Source: Oscillospiraceae bacterium
GTDB lineage: Bacteria > Bacillota_A > Clostridia > Oscillospirales > Ruminococcaceae
Direction of reading: 5' to 3'
DNA length: 6,787 nucleotides
NCBI GenBank assembly: GCA_900766795.1
Contig: CAAFWX010000194.1
Location: 1 to 6,787 of the forward strand
Both the position numbers and the translations under genes were made by a program. Shown piece after piece: positions 1-6,456 of this stretch. How positions within the stretch are numbered: the first letter of the stretch is position 1; every line of letters starts with the position of its first letter. The notes beneath the pieces were generated by a model, which had not been told where the DNA came from, did not search any database, and saw only the letters and a program-made list of their open reading frames with translations.

Positions 1-155
1 AGCCGCTCGTTAATCACATCAATATACGAGCAAAGCGTGTCGTGCAGGTCGTATTCGTCGCTGAAGTCCACAAACAGCGTCAGCGGCTTTCCCCAAAGCT
101 GCGCCGCGGCTCTGAACGAGTAAAGCTCGTCAGCTTTAAAATCACTTGTTTTCAT
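1..155 (-). CDS. Third gene of the LOTUS/DUF3825 operon, N-terminal 51 codons only; function unknown
   Basis: An open frame starts at the ATG at 153-155 and runs leftward off the window, so only the N-terminus is visible. It starts MKTSDFKADELYSFRAAAQL and continues through LTLFVDFSDEYD and LCSYIDVINER. The start is well supported: GGAGGA at 159-164 on the minus strand sits a few bases upstream, and the stop of the 831-residue gene lies only 17 bp upstream. It is therefore almost certainly the next gene of the same transcript. I do not recognise the family. The hydrophobic strand ending in an acidic pair (LTLFVDF) loosely resembles the first strand of NYN/PIN-like nucleases, but the usual following Asn is absent and the piece is too short to judge. 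Reality of the gene is likely; its function cannot be called. Confidence 0.8.
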   Translation of the reverse strand, partial: MKTSDFKADELYSFRAAAQLWGKPLTLFVDFSDEYDLHDTLCSYIDVINER

Positions 156-172
156 GCTTCCTCCGAAATCGG

Positions 173-2668
173 TCAATCAATATCTGCAAGCTCCTCATCT
201 GCGGCGGCGAAATCCTGCTCGTCTGCGCCCATGGTGAGCTTGATTTCCGAGGGGTTCAGCCAGTCGCTGGTCAGGCGGCACATCAGACGTGCGTCAATGT
301 ACGCCTGCGGAATGGTGAGAATCGTCTGACCCTGATAGTTGCCCGACTGCGTAAGTTCCACGACAAGGGCAATGTCCGCTTTTTCCTCGTCGCTCAGGCA
401 CAGCGGAAGCATAAGCGACATGGTGTCGCGCTTCGGGAAATAAGACGGAATCGCGGTTTTGTAGTTCCAGCGGACGCGCTTTCGCGCAAGCTCGATGGAT
501 TCGGACAGCCTGTTCTTGATTCTGACGAAAAGACGGCTGTTGTCCGAAACCATGGTTTGCAGACGAGCGTAGCACTCGGAGCGCACCTCGTGAGAGGCGG
601 TTGACAGCAGCGTGTCGAAAATCCCGCTCGCCTCGGGGAAATCATAGAACTGCTCCTGAAGCCACTTTACGGGGAAGCGGCGGATGTTGTCGATGATTAT
701 ATGGTTGAAGTCGGGGTGCAGCTGCTTGTCGAGGTCGAAGAACAAATCCTCATTTCGGTTGAAATAGCGCGGCGGCTGCGGAAGCGGATTGAAATAGTTT
801 ACCACAAGCTTACCCAGCCCGCCCGAGGCGGCGGTGCAGAAGCCCGTGAACTTCCACGGGGTGTCGCTTCCCACGTCATTCGGCAGGAAGCACGCGTAGA
901 TGTCGTCGTAGTGCTTGTCAACAAGTCCCGTGTTAAAGGACGCAAACTGCTTGTCGGAGGAAATGCACACCTTGTTCTCTTTCATCAGACGGCAGAAGGT
1001 GTACTTCACATACTGAATCAGAATGTGGTAGTTCTTTTTGGGGCTGTTCTGGAAATCCCACTCCTCGTCAACCGCTCTCTCCGCAAGGTCGGTGAGGAAG
1101 CTTGACCAGCTTCCGAGGAACGCGAAGTTCTCAAGCTGCTTTCCAGGGTGCACGGAACGCTGCGAGCGGTCGCGCACAACGGTGTCAACGTAGTACAAAA
1201 ACCACGCCCTGCCCTCATAGGTGCTGGGCTTCAGGGTGATTTCCACGGGGGAGCCGTCCTCTTTATTGTAGCGGCAGGGGAAAATCATCTTGCCCTCGAA
1301 GAAGCGGATTTTTCCGCCGCTTCTCGCCGCGTCAAAGTCAAGGCAAAGCTCGGTTCTTATAGTGGAAGCCTCGGCGGTTTTGCCCTGCTTTGAGAGATAC
1401 TGCCGCAGAATCTCGATAGGCTTAAGCGGCAGCGTGCAAAACTCGTCAAGCGTGCCCTCGGGTATCTCAACCGCTGCTTCCTTGCCGTGGTACTCCGTTC
1501 TCTCAGAGGAAGCTTCGACAGGCTCCGCGTGGAACTCCTGAAAGTGCTTCGGCTCGTGCGGCGCTCTCGGCTCGTAGGTGCGGTGCTCATACTCGGTGTG
1601 CGAAGAAGTCTGCGCTTCGGGTGCCTGCTCGGGGACAGGTCTTATTTCCTGTGCTCTCGGCTCGAATGAGGGCTTCGGAGAAAAGGTCGCTCTCGGCTCA
1701 TATGCGGGCTTTGGCTCATAGGTCATGGATTTTGTGCCGAAAGAGTATTTCGGCTCGAAGGGTGACTTGCTTTCCGGCGCGGTATTAGGCTCTCTGTCCT
1801 CGCCGTATGGGTGAACCGTCACCATTATCTGCGGCACGCCGCCAAGCACGGTATCCCGCAGCTCAAGGAACTCAAGCTGCGCTAAAAGCTCCTTCATCTT
1901 GTAGCAGCCGTACTTCGTTCTGTCAACGTTGTTGTCGGTGAGCAGCTTGCTAATCGCCGCCATGTGAATCTCCTTACCAAACGGGAAGTTCGCGGTGATG
2001 AGGTCGTAGATGTATTTCTTGTCCTGCGCACTGATGTTTGACGCGGGCGGCGTGCGGCGCTTTGGCTCAACGGGAGCCGAAGCGGAGCGGGAAATCTGGG
2101 TCTTCTCAAAGGAGAAATAAAGGCTCTTTCCACGGGGGGAGATGTTTTTCGTCACAATCCCCCGCACAAGCATTCCGTCCTCGCAATAGTCAATCGGGAA
2201 GGTGTATTTCTCACCGAAAAAGGACAGGCGGTTGCTTGCCTTTGCCTCCTCGAAGCGGCGGTAGATTTCCTGTTTCATCTCCTGAACGGACATGCCGTTT
2301 CCAAGTATTTTTGTCAGCGCATACAGCGACTGCTGTGACATTTCAATGATATCGTCATTCAGTATTATATTGGTTGAGCCGAAAAAACTGTCAGCGGGGT
2401 GTGATGCTGCGGTTTTCATCATCATTCTGCGCTCGCCCTCCTCCCATACTCCGATTTTTATAAACACGTCGTTATTGTCGTCCTGAAAAGAGAACATCTC
2501 GCCGAAATCAGCGGCAAATTCTCTGAACGACGCGAAGCCCAGCTTTTCCGGGGAATAGCCGTTCGTATACAGCCACTCAGAAATTCTTGATACTCTGTAC
2601 AAGCCCTGGTCGGGAAACTGCTTTTTTATGCAACTATATATAGTCACTTTCTGTTCATATGTAAGCAT
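173..2668 (-). CDS. Multidomain LOTUS/OST-HTH and DUF3825-like protein, predicted RNA-binding
   Basis: This 831-residue soluble protein has no signal peptide or membrane segment. Reading along it, residues 4-75 look like a LOTUS/OST-HTH winged helix (IY..I...FP, then IS..L, K.G and a hydrophobic end). Residues about 125-190 form an unnamed module. Residues 214-287 are a second LOTUS-like domain. Residues 288-405 are a disordered, charged linker with [F/Y]EP[K/R] repeats. Residues about 430-497 are a second copy of the unnamed module. Residues about 510-806 resemble DUF3825, with the typical FNTGL (578-582), DDIYA (588-592), HIIIDNIRRFP (656-666) and ARLMCRLTSDWL (793-804) signatures. LOTUS domains bind RNA in the families where they have been studied, so an RNA-related role is inferred; DUF3825 has no function known to me. 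No NYN nuclease domain is seen here. AAAGGA precedes the ATG, 20 bp after the membrane-protein gene stop. The domain calls come from recalled motifs and were not tested by a profile search. Confidence 0.82.
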   Translation of the reverse strand: MLTYEQKVTIYSCIKKQFPDQGLYRVSRISEWLYTNGYSPEKLGFASFREFAADFGEMFSFQDDNNDVFIKIGVWEEGERRMMMKTAASHPADSFFGSTNIILNDDIIEMSQQSLYALTKILGNGMSVQEMKQEIYRRFEEAKASNRLSFFGEKYTFPIDYCEDGMLVRGIVTKNISPRGKSLYFSFEKTQISRSASAPVEPKRRTPPASNISAQDKKYIYDLITANFPFGKEIHMAAISKLLTDNNVDRTKYGCYKMKELLAQLEFLELRDTVLGGVPQIMVTVHPYGEDREPNTAPESKSPFEPKYSFGTKSMTYEPKPAYEPRATFSPKPSFEPRAQEIRPVPEQAPEAQTSSHTEYEHRTYEPRAPHEPKHFQEFHAEPVEASSERTEYHGKEAAVEIPEGTLDEFCTLPLKPIEILRQYLSKQGKTAEASTIRTELCLDFDAARSGGKIRFFEGKMIFPCRYNKEDGSPVEITLKPSTYEGRAWFLYYVDTVVRDRSQRSVHPGKQLENFAFLGSWSSFLTDLAERAVDEEWDFQNSPKKNYHILIQYVKYTFCRLMKENKVCISSDKQFASFNTGLVDKHYDDIYACFLPNDVGSDTPWKFTGFCTAASGGLGKLVVNYFNPLPQPPRYFNRNEDLFFDLDKQLHPDFNHIIIDNIRRFPVKWLQEQFYDFPEASGIFDTLLSTASHEVRSECYARLQTMVSDNSRLFVRIKNRLSESIELARKRVRWNYKTAIPSYFPKRDTMSLMLPLCLSDEEKADIALVVELTQSGNYQGQTILTIPQAYIDARLMCRLTSDWLNPSEIKLTMGADEQDFAAADEELADID
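1520..1759 (-). repeat. Coding repeat: [F/Y]EP[K/R] motif array in the linker of the LOTUS/DUF3825 protein
   Basis: Residues 304-383 of the 831-residue protein carry repeated four-residue motifs. FEPK is at 304, YEPK at 317, YEPR at 323, FEPR at 335, YEPR at 365 and HEPK at 371, with variants FSPK at 329 and YEHR at 360. The spacing is irregular (6 to 30 residues), so this is a degenerate short-linear-motif array and not a DNA tandem repeat of fixed period. The segment is rich in Pro, Glu, Ser and basic residues and has few aliphatic residues, which indicates a flexible linker between the second LOTUS-like domain and the second unnamed module. A binding partner for the motifs is possible but not shown. 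Confidence 0.75.
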
Positions 2669-2688
2669 TCTAATCCTTTCAAATACTA

Positions 2689-3753
2689 TTACTCAGCTTC
2701 AAGGCTCTCCTCTGTTTCCAATCCGAGGAAGTCTTCATAATCCTCAAGGTCGTCAAGATAATCATAGTCCTCGACATAAATATGGCTTACCTGCTCGGCA
2801 AGCTTTGCCTCAGAGAAGTCCTGCGCAAATTTTCCCTCAACAGTGAGGTTGAAGGAATTGAACCTGCTGGTGCTTGAAAAAGTGAACTCCGTCACGGGGA
2901 TTCCGAGAATGCGATATCCGTCAATTATGCTCTTGCATTCGTCCGCAAATTCGCGCGGGGTGGAATATGAGCCGTCCAGCACAACGTCCACCTTAACGAT
3001 GTCGTCCGTTGAGAGCGCCTCAAGACCCTTTTCCATGCCTGTCCCGTCAGGATTCAAGTCAACAGTGACGTCAAGCGAAGCAATATCCGCTACATATCTC
3101 AGTTCATTGTAACTGCTGTCATAAATCTGCGAGGCGACAGACCTGTTGTTGTATTCGGTTTTTGTCGCGCTGTAAGACTTGTTCATTGACGCCGCCATAA
3201 TGCAGCAGCCGACAACGAGCGCAGCAGAAATGCAAATGCTGGGAATATGAACACGGAAGTGCTTCCCCGAGGTGAAGTAGTGCACAAGAATCTCCAAACC
3301 GACAAGAATCGCGGCAATCGGCGCGAGCTTCGCGGGAAGAAGATAATCGGGCGTAGGCGAAAACAGGCAGCATATGAGAACAACTCCCATCAGCACCAGA
3401 ATAAGCGCCAGCGAAATCACTCCCACACCCTTGCGCACAACTCCGAAAGCAAACCTCTCCAGCGCAGGCTCGTCCGCCTTTTCATGCGTGCGGTTCTGGT
3501 GCTCAAGCACCTTTCCGAGCGCGGCAAGAAACTGCCTGTCCCTAGGGTCAATGTCACCGCTCGCGTCCGCGCTCTTTGCGGGCTTCGTATAGGTGTCAAG
3601 CGGGTCAAACGCAGGCTCCTGCTCCGTGGGCGGAAGCGCTCCTGCATTCACGCGCGGCTCCTCGGCGGGGCTTTCGGCAGGCGCGGGAGCGGGCGCTGCT
3701 TCGTCGCCGGTTATACTCTTTAATGTTTCTTCGGTTTCGGTCGATAAACTCAT
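2689..3753 (-). CDS. Three-pass membrane protein with disordered acidic head and acidic C-terminal tail; function unknown
   Basis: This 354-residue protein begins with about 100 residues rich in Pro, Ala and Glu and probably disordered. Three hydrophobic segments follow at about 109-131, 140-160 and 171-190. Basic residues sit just before the first (R107, K108) and between the second and third (K164, R167), so the positive-inside rule puts the N-terminus in the cytoplasm and the 160-residue C-terminal domain outside. That domain looks folded (alternating strands and helices around 215-325) and ends in a tail, residues 328-354, with 14 Asp/Glu and no Lys/Arg. I do not recognise the family. The start is fixed by AGGAGGG at 3764-3770, 10 nt upstream. 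It is the first gene after a consensus promoter, and its stop is 20 bp before the LOTUS/DUF3825 gene, so the two are very likely co-expressed and may work together at the membrane. Confidence 0.85.
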   Translation of the reverse strand: MSLSTETEETLKSITGDEAAPAPAPAESPAEEPRVNAGALPPTEQEPAFDPLDTYTKPAKSADASGDIDPRDRQFLAALGKVLEHQNRTHEKADEPALERFAFGVVRKGVGVISLALILVLMGVVLICCLFSPTPDYLLPAKLAPIAAILVGLEILVHYFTSGKHFRVHIPSICISAALVVGCCIMAASMNKSYSATKTEYNNRSVASQIYDSSYNELRYVADIASLDVTVDLNPDGTGMEKGLEALSTDDIVKVDVVLDGSYSTPREFADECKSIIDGYRILGIPVTEFTFSSTSRFNSFNLTVEGKFAQDFSEAKLAEQVSHIYVEDYDYLDDLEDYEDFLGLETEESLEAE

Positions 3754-3802
3754 GCTTTGTTATCCCTCCTTTCATTTATCGGGGCAATATGTTATCAATT
3801 TA

Positions 3803-3831
3803 ATTATAGCAAAAATCACTAAACTTGTCAA
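3803..3831 (-). promoter_or_regulatory. Consensus sigma-A promoter of the membrane protein-LOTUS/DUF3825 operon
   Basis: On the minus strand a perfect TTGACA (3826-3831) and a perfect TATAAT (3803-3808) are separated by exactly 17 bp, in an AT-rich setting. Transcription would begin near 3796 and give a leader of about 43 nt that ends in a strong AGGAGGG ribosome-binding site before the ATG at 3753. Both boxes match the housekeeping consensus, so the operon is expected to be expressed strongly unless repressed. No clear operator palindrome was found over the promoter. Confidence 0.9.
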
Positions 3832-3929
3832 TGCGTAATAAAGGCGGCTTAGTACGAAATATGCAATAATATCCCACAATAGCTGTCAATTTAGGCGAGA
3901 GGTCACAAAAAAGCTGCCGCAGGAAACGG

Positions 3930-3960
3930 AAAAACCGCCCGAGTGCAGCTTTCGGGCGGT
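3930..3960 (-). terminator. Intrinsic terminator of the kinase-GNAT gene
   Basis: Read on the minus strand, a 9-bp perfect stem (3952-3960 with 3934-3942, core CGGGCGG/CCGCCCG) encloses a 9-nt loop. The stem ends in a U, followed by four more U at 3930-3933 and then CC. It starts 8 bp past the TGA of the gene ending at 3969, where a classical Rho-independent terminator is expected. It also insulates the operon promoter at 3803-3831 from upstream transcription. Confidence 0.88.
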
Positions 3961-3968
3961 GAAAAAAT

Positions 3969-4961
3969 TCAACGTTCAACCATCTTTTCCATTCCGCTGC
4001 CTTCACCGTCCTCGGTCATGACGCGGAAACCAAGCGTGCGGTAGAACGGCTCTTTCCCCTTGGCAGCACGAAGGTCGATGCAGACTCTTTGGTTCTCTAT
4101 CAGAGTGCTTCTGATAAAGTTCTCCGAGAAACGATACAGCAGCGTGCCGAGCAGCTTACCCTGATAGTCGCTGTGCACGATGAAATCCTTCATGAACCAA
4201 TGCATTCCGTAGTCGCCTAGCCAGCTTATCGTTGCCGCAGCCTGCCCCTTGCGGCGCACGACGAAGGATTTCGTGCTGTGTTTGATGGCAAGCTCCATTT
4301 GCTCACGCGCGGGGCAGCTCCACCCGACTGAGGAAAACAACTCCCCGAATTCCTCGACCGTAAGGTCCTGACTTATCGTGAAGTAGTCCACCCCGACAGA
4401 GCGCAGGATTCTGAGCTCGCGGCGCTTACGCTCCTCAAGGCACGCAATATACCCCGCGTAGCCCGTAAGCCCGTGCTCTTTGCCGTAGCCCTGCTCGGTG
4501 TGGTAGCCAATCACCGCATTAAGCCAGCCCTCTCCGCGCTCATCAAGCACTCCGTCAACCTCCGCTTTGACATCGTGAGCGTCTATGTAAACGACAATCG
4601 GGTTCAGAGGACTGATTATCTCCGCTATCTCGGTGATGTACTTTTGGGAGGCTTCCTCCTCCATGCCGAATCTCATCATCGTTTCACACATCGGGTTCTG
4701 CAAAAAAATACAGTTGAACACATAAATCACGTCCCTGTCCGAGCCGCGCACAAAATTCCGCCACTTATCAAGAATCTTCTCGCGCTCAGTCGCAAAATCC
4801 GGGAAATCATAGTCGGCATAGTCGGCAGGGTGCTCGGGCGCGCCCTCGTCAACACAGCAGACCTTCTTTCCTTTCTTCTCCAGTTCTTCTGCAATCATGA
4901 CAGCGGTAGTGCTTTTTCCGCTGCCCGGAAGCCCCTCAACAATAATCAGATTTGTTCTCAT
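3969..4961 (-). CDS. Fusion protein: P-loop kinase-like domain plus GNAT N-acetyltransferase domain
   Basis: The first ~205 of 330 residues form a P-loop NTPase of the small-molecule or nucleoside kinase type. The Walker A motif GLPGSGKST is at 10-18, EGAPEHPADY is at 39-48, and a hydrophobic strand VVYID is at 123-127. It resembles a family of uncharacterised Firmicute kinase-like proteins with the same LIIVEGLPGSGKST opening and HPADY motif; the substrate is unknown. Residues about 232-328 form a GNAT acetyltransferase: strand MKDFIVHSDYQG (257-268), then a helix, then KGKEPFYRTLGF (301-312) and GSGMEKM at the end. The acetyl-CoA pyrophosphate loop reads QGKLLG (267-272), where the family usually has Gly at the fourth position, so binding may be altered. 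AAAGGGG lies upstream of the ATG. There is no obvious promoter of its own in 4962-5097; read-through from gap or a weak promoter may serve it. A terminator follows directly. Confidence 0.92.
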   Translation of the reverse strand: MRTNLIIVEGLPGSGKSTTAVMIAEELEKKGKKVCCVDEGAPEHPADYADYDFPDFATEREKILDKWRNFVRGSDRDVIYVFNCIFLQNPMCETMMRFGMEEEASQKYITEIAEIISPLNPIVVYIDAHDVKAEVDGVLDERGEGWLNAVIGYHTEQGYGKEHGLTGYAGYIACLEERKRRELRILRSVGVDYFTISQDLTVEEFGELFSSVGWSCPAREQMELAIKHSTKSFVVRRKGQAAATISWLGDYGMHWFMKDFIVHSDYQGKLLGTLLYRFSENFIRSTLIENQRVCIDLRAAKGKEPFYRTLGFRVMTEDGEGSGMEKMVER

Positions 4962-5099
4962 ATATGCCCCTTTCCGTCACCAAAGAAATCGTGCGGTCAG
5001 AATCTGCTCCGCAGCTATTGCGAAGAGTTTTTATGCGCACCACGCTGTTTTTTCGGAGTTTTCGCTGTCGGCACGCTGTATGTGCCCCTGATGGAAACT

Positions 5100-5131
5100 A
5101 AAAGCCGCCCCTGACAAAGCCGGGGGCGGCT
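5100..5131 (-). terminator. Intrinsic terminator downstream of gap
   Basis: On the minus strand a 9-bp perfect GC-rich stem (5123-5131 with 5103-5111, AGCCGCCCC/GGGGCGGCT) closes an 11-nt loop. It is followed by a U-run interrupted by AG (UUUUAGUUU, counting the last stem base). It begins 56 bp after the gap stop codon. The short, broken U-run suggests that termination may be incomplete, which would let some transcription reach the kinase-GNAT gene downstream. Confidence 0.82.
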
Positions 5132-5187
5132 CATTGTTATAGTTCACTCCGCCCTAAAGCGGGGAATCGTCAAGCGGTACGCGAGAA

Positions 5188-6222
5188 TTACAGCTCAGCG
5201 AAGTACTTGATGGTTCTTACCATCTGAGAGGTGTAGGAGTTCTCGTTGTCGTACCAGGAAACAACCTGTACCTCGGAGAGGTCAGTGCCCTCAATCTTAG
5301 CTACCATGGTCTGAGTAGCGTCGAAGAGAGAACCGTACTTCATGCCGATTACATCGGAGGAAACAATCTGGTCCTCGTTGTAGCCGAAGGACTCGGAAGC
5401 AGCAGCCTTCATAGCAGCGTTGATGCCGTCCTTGCTAACCTCACCCTTAACAACAGCGGTAAGGATAGTGGTGGAACCGGTGGGAACAGGAACGCGCTGT
5501 GCGGAACCGATGAGTTTGCCGTTCAGCTCGGGGATAACCAGACCGATTGCCTTAGCAGCACCGGTGGAGTTGGGAACGATGTTAGCAGCACCTGCTCTTG
5601 CTCTTCTGAGGTCGCCCTTTCTGTGAGGACCGTCGAGAATCATCTGGTCGCCGGTGTAAGCGTGAATTGTGCTCATGATACCGGACTGGATGGGAGCGTA
5701 GTCGTTGAGTGCCTTTGCCATAGGAGCGAGGCAGTTGGTGGTGCAGGAAGCAGCAGAGATAATCTGGTCGTCCTTAGTAAGAGTCTTCTCGTTTACGGAG
5801 TAAACGATGGTCTTGAGGTCGTTGCCTGCGGGAGCAGAGATAACAACCTTCTTAGCGCCAGCCTCGATATGAGCCATGGACTTCTCCTTGGAGCAGTAGA
5901 AGCCTGTGCACTCGAGAACAACGTCAACGCCGATTTCGCCCCAGGGAAGCTCGTTAGCCTTAGCCATAGCGTAAATCTTGAGGGTCTTGCCGTCAACTGT
6001 GATTGTGCCTGCCTCGTCGTCAGCGGTAACTGTGTGAAGGTTCTCGCCGATTCTGCCGCAGTAGCCGCCCTGAGCGGTGTCATACTTGAGAAGCTGAGCC
6101 AGCATGGAAGGCTTGGTAAGATCGTTGATAGCAACTACCTCGTAGCCCTCTGCGCCGAACATCTGTCTGAACGCAAGGCGTCCGATACGGCCGAAACCAT
6201 TAATTGCAACTTTAACTGCCAT
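5188..6222 (-). CDS. gap: Glyceraldehyde-3-phosphate dehydrogenase, type I, NAD-dependent
   Basis: This enzyme oxidises and phosphorylates glyceraldehyde-3-phosphate to 1,3-bisphosphoglycerate with NAD+ in cytoplasmic glycolysis, acting as a homotetramer. All landmarks are present in a full-length 344-residue protein: the Rossmann start NGFGRIGR (8-15); Asp34 at the end of the second strand, which favours NAD over NADP; the catalytic SCTTNC with Cys160; His187 in STIHAYT; the S-loop [18 protein letters not shown] (206-223); and SWYDNE (322-327). The start is fixed by AGGAGGA at 6231-6237, 8 nt upstream of the ATG. It has its own promoter and terminator and no pgk or tpi neighbour in the window, so it is probably monocistronic. 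The narrow codon choice compared with the neighbouring genes fits very high expression. The alternative, a biosynthetic GapB-type NADP enzyme, is less likely given Asp34. Confidence 0.98.
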   Translation of the reverse strand: MAVKVAINGFGRIGRLAFRQMFGAEGYEVVAINDLTKPSMLAQLLKYDTAQGGYCGRIGENLHTVTADDEAGTITVDGKTLKIYAMAKANELPWGEIGVDVVLECTGFYCSKEKSMAHIEAGAKKVVISAPAGNDLKTIVYSVNEKTLTKDDQIISAASCTTNCLAPMAKALNDYAPIQSGIMSTIHAYTGDQMILDGPHRKGDLRRARAGAANIVPNSTGAAKAIGLVIPELNGKLIGSAQRVPVPTGSTTILTAVVKGEVSKDGINAAMKAAASESFGYNEDQIVSSDVIGMKYGSLFDATQTMVAKIEGTDLSEVQVVSWYDNENSYTSQMVRTIKYFAEL

Positions 6223-6259
6223 TGGATTATTCCTCCTGAAAGTTATTGATTTTTTTGCG

Positions 6260-6298
6260 TCCGCGGCAATATTCCGCGGAGCATGATATTCCTATCAT
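6260..6298 (-). promoter_or_regulatory. Structured 5' leader of gap: two adjacent hairpins
   Basis: The leader of about 75 nt between the predicted start near 6297 and the gap ATG contains two perfect inverted repeats. The first, ATGATA/TATCAT (6293-6298 with 6283-6288, 4-nt loop), lies at the predicted 5' end of the mRNA. The second, TCCGCGG/CCGCGGA (6274-6280 with 6260-6266, 7-nt loop), follows after two bases. An A-rich, unstructured stretch then leads to the ribosome-binding site. A 5'-terminal stem-loop commonly stabilises mRNA in Firmicutes; equally, the GC-rich palindrome could be a DNA operator just downstream of the promoter. It is not followed by a U-run, so it is not a terminator for gap. 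Confidence 0.6.
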
Positions 6299-6303
6299 CT
6301 AAT

Positions 6304-6332
6304 ATTATACTAAAAACGCGAATTTTTATCAA
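6304..6332 (-). promoter_or_regulatory. Sigma-A promoter of gap
   Basis: On the minus strand TTGATA (6327-6332) and a perfect TATAAT (6304-6309) are separated by 17 bp. The surroundings are very AT-rich, with A/T runs upstream of the -35 box (6333-6376) that could act as an UP element. The strength fits a glycolytic gene expressed at high level. Confidence 0.9.
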
Positions 6333-6456
6333 GGTGTTTGTTGAAAAATTATCATAAAATAAAAGAAAAATGTGTTAGGATTTTTTGTGCATTTTGCTGT
6401 ATTTTCCGCAGCCCCGACACTTTATATATGAATAAAAGCAACAGCAGACACAAGAT

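Noticed and set aside
146..604. Plus-strand open frame of 152 codons
   Set aside because: Antisense to the C-terminus of the DUF3825-like domain, with no ribosome-binding site or family features.
3247..3723. Plus-strand open frame of 158 codons, very Arg-rich
   Set aside because: Lies fully inside the membrane-protein gene on the opposite strand; its composition is the antisense image of an Ala/Pro/Glu-rich sequence.
3884..3889. Second TTGACA box upstream of the operon promoter
   Set aside because: No acceptable -10 box at 16-18 bp; TATTAT occurs at 12 bp and CATATT at 20 bp. Probably chance in AT-rich sequence.
3800..4006. Minus-strand open frame of 68 codons across the terminator and operon promoter
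   Set aside because: Overlaps the end of the kinase-GNAT gene, the terminator hairpin and the -10 box, and has no ribosome-binding site.
4473..5114. Plus-strand open frame of 213 codons
   Set aside because: It is mostly antisense to the kinase-GNAT gene, has no ribosome-binding site, no recognisable domain, and its tail runs into the gap terminator. The length is explained by the GC-rich codon positions of the real gene.
6260..6280. GC-rich inverted repeat before gap considered as a terminator of the pseudouridine synthase gene
   Set aside because: On the minus strand it is followed by CGC and an A-run, not U, and it lies downstream of the gap promoter, so it belongs to the gap leader.
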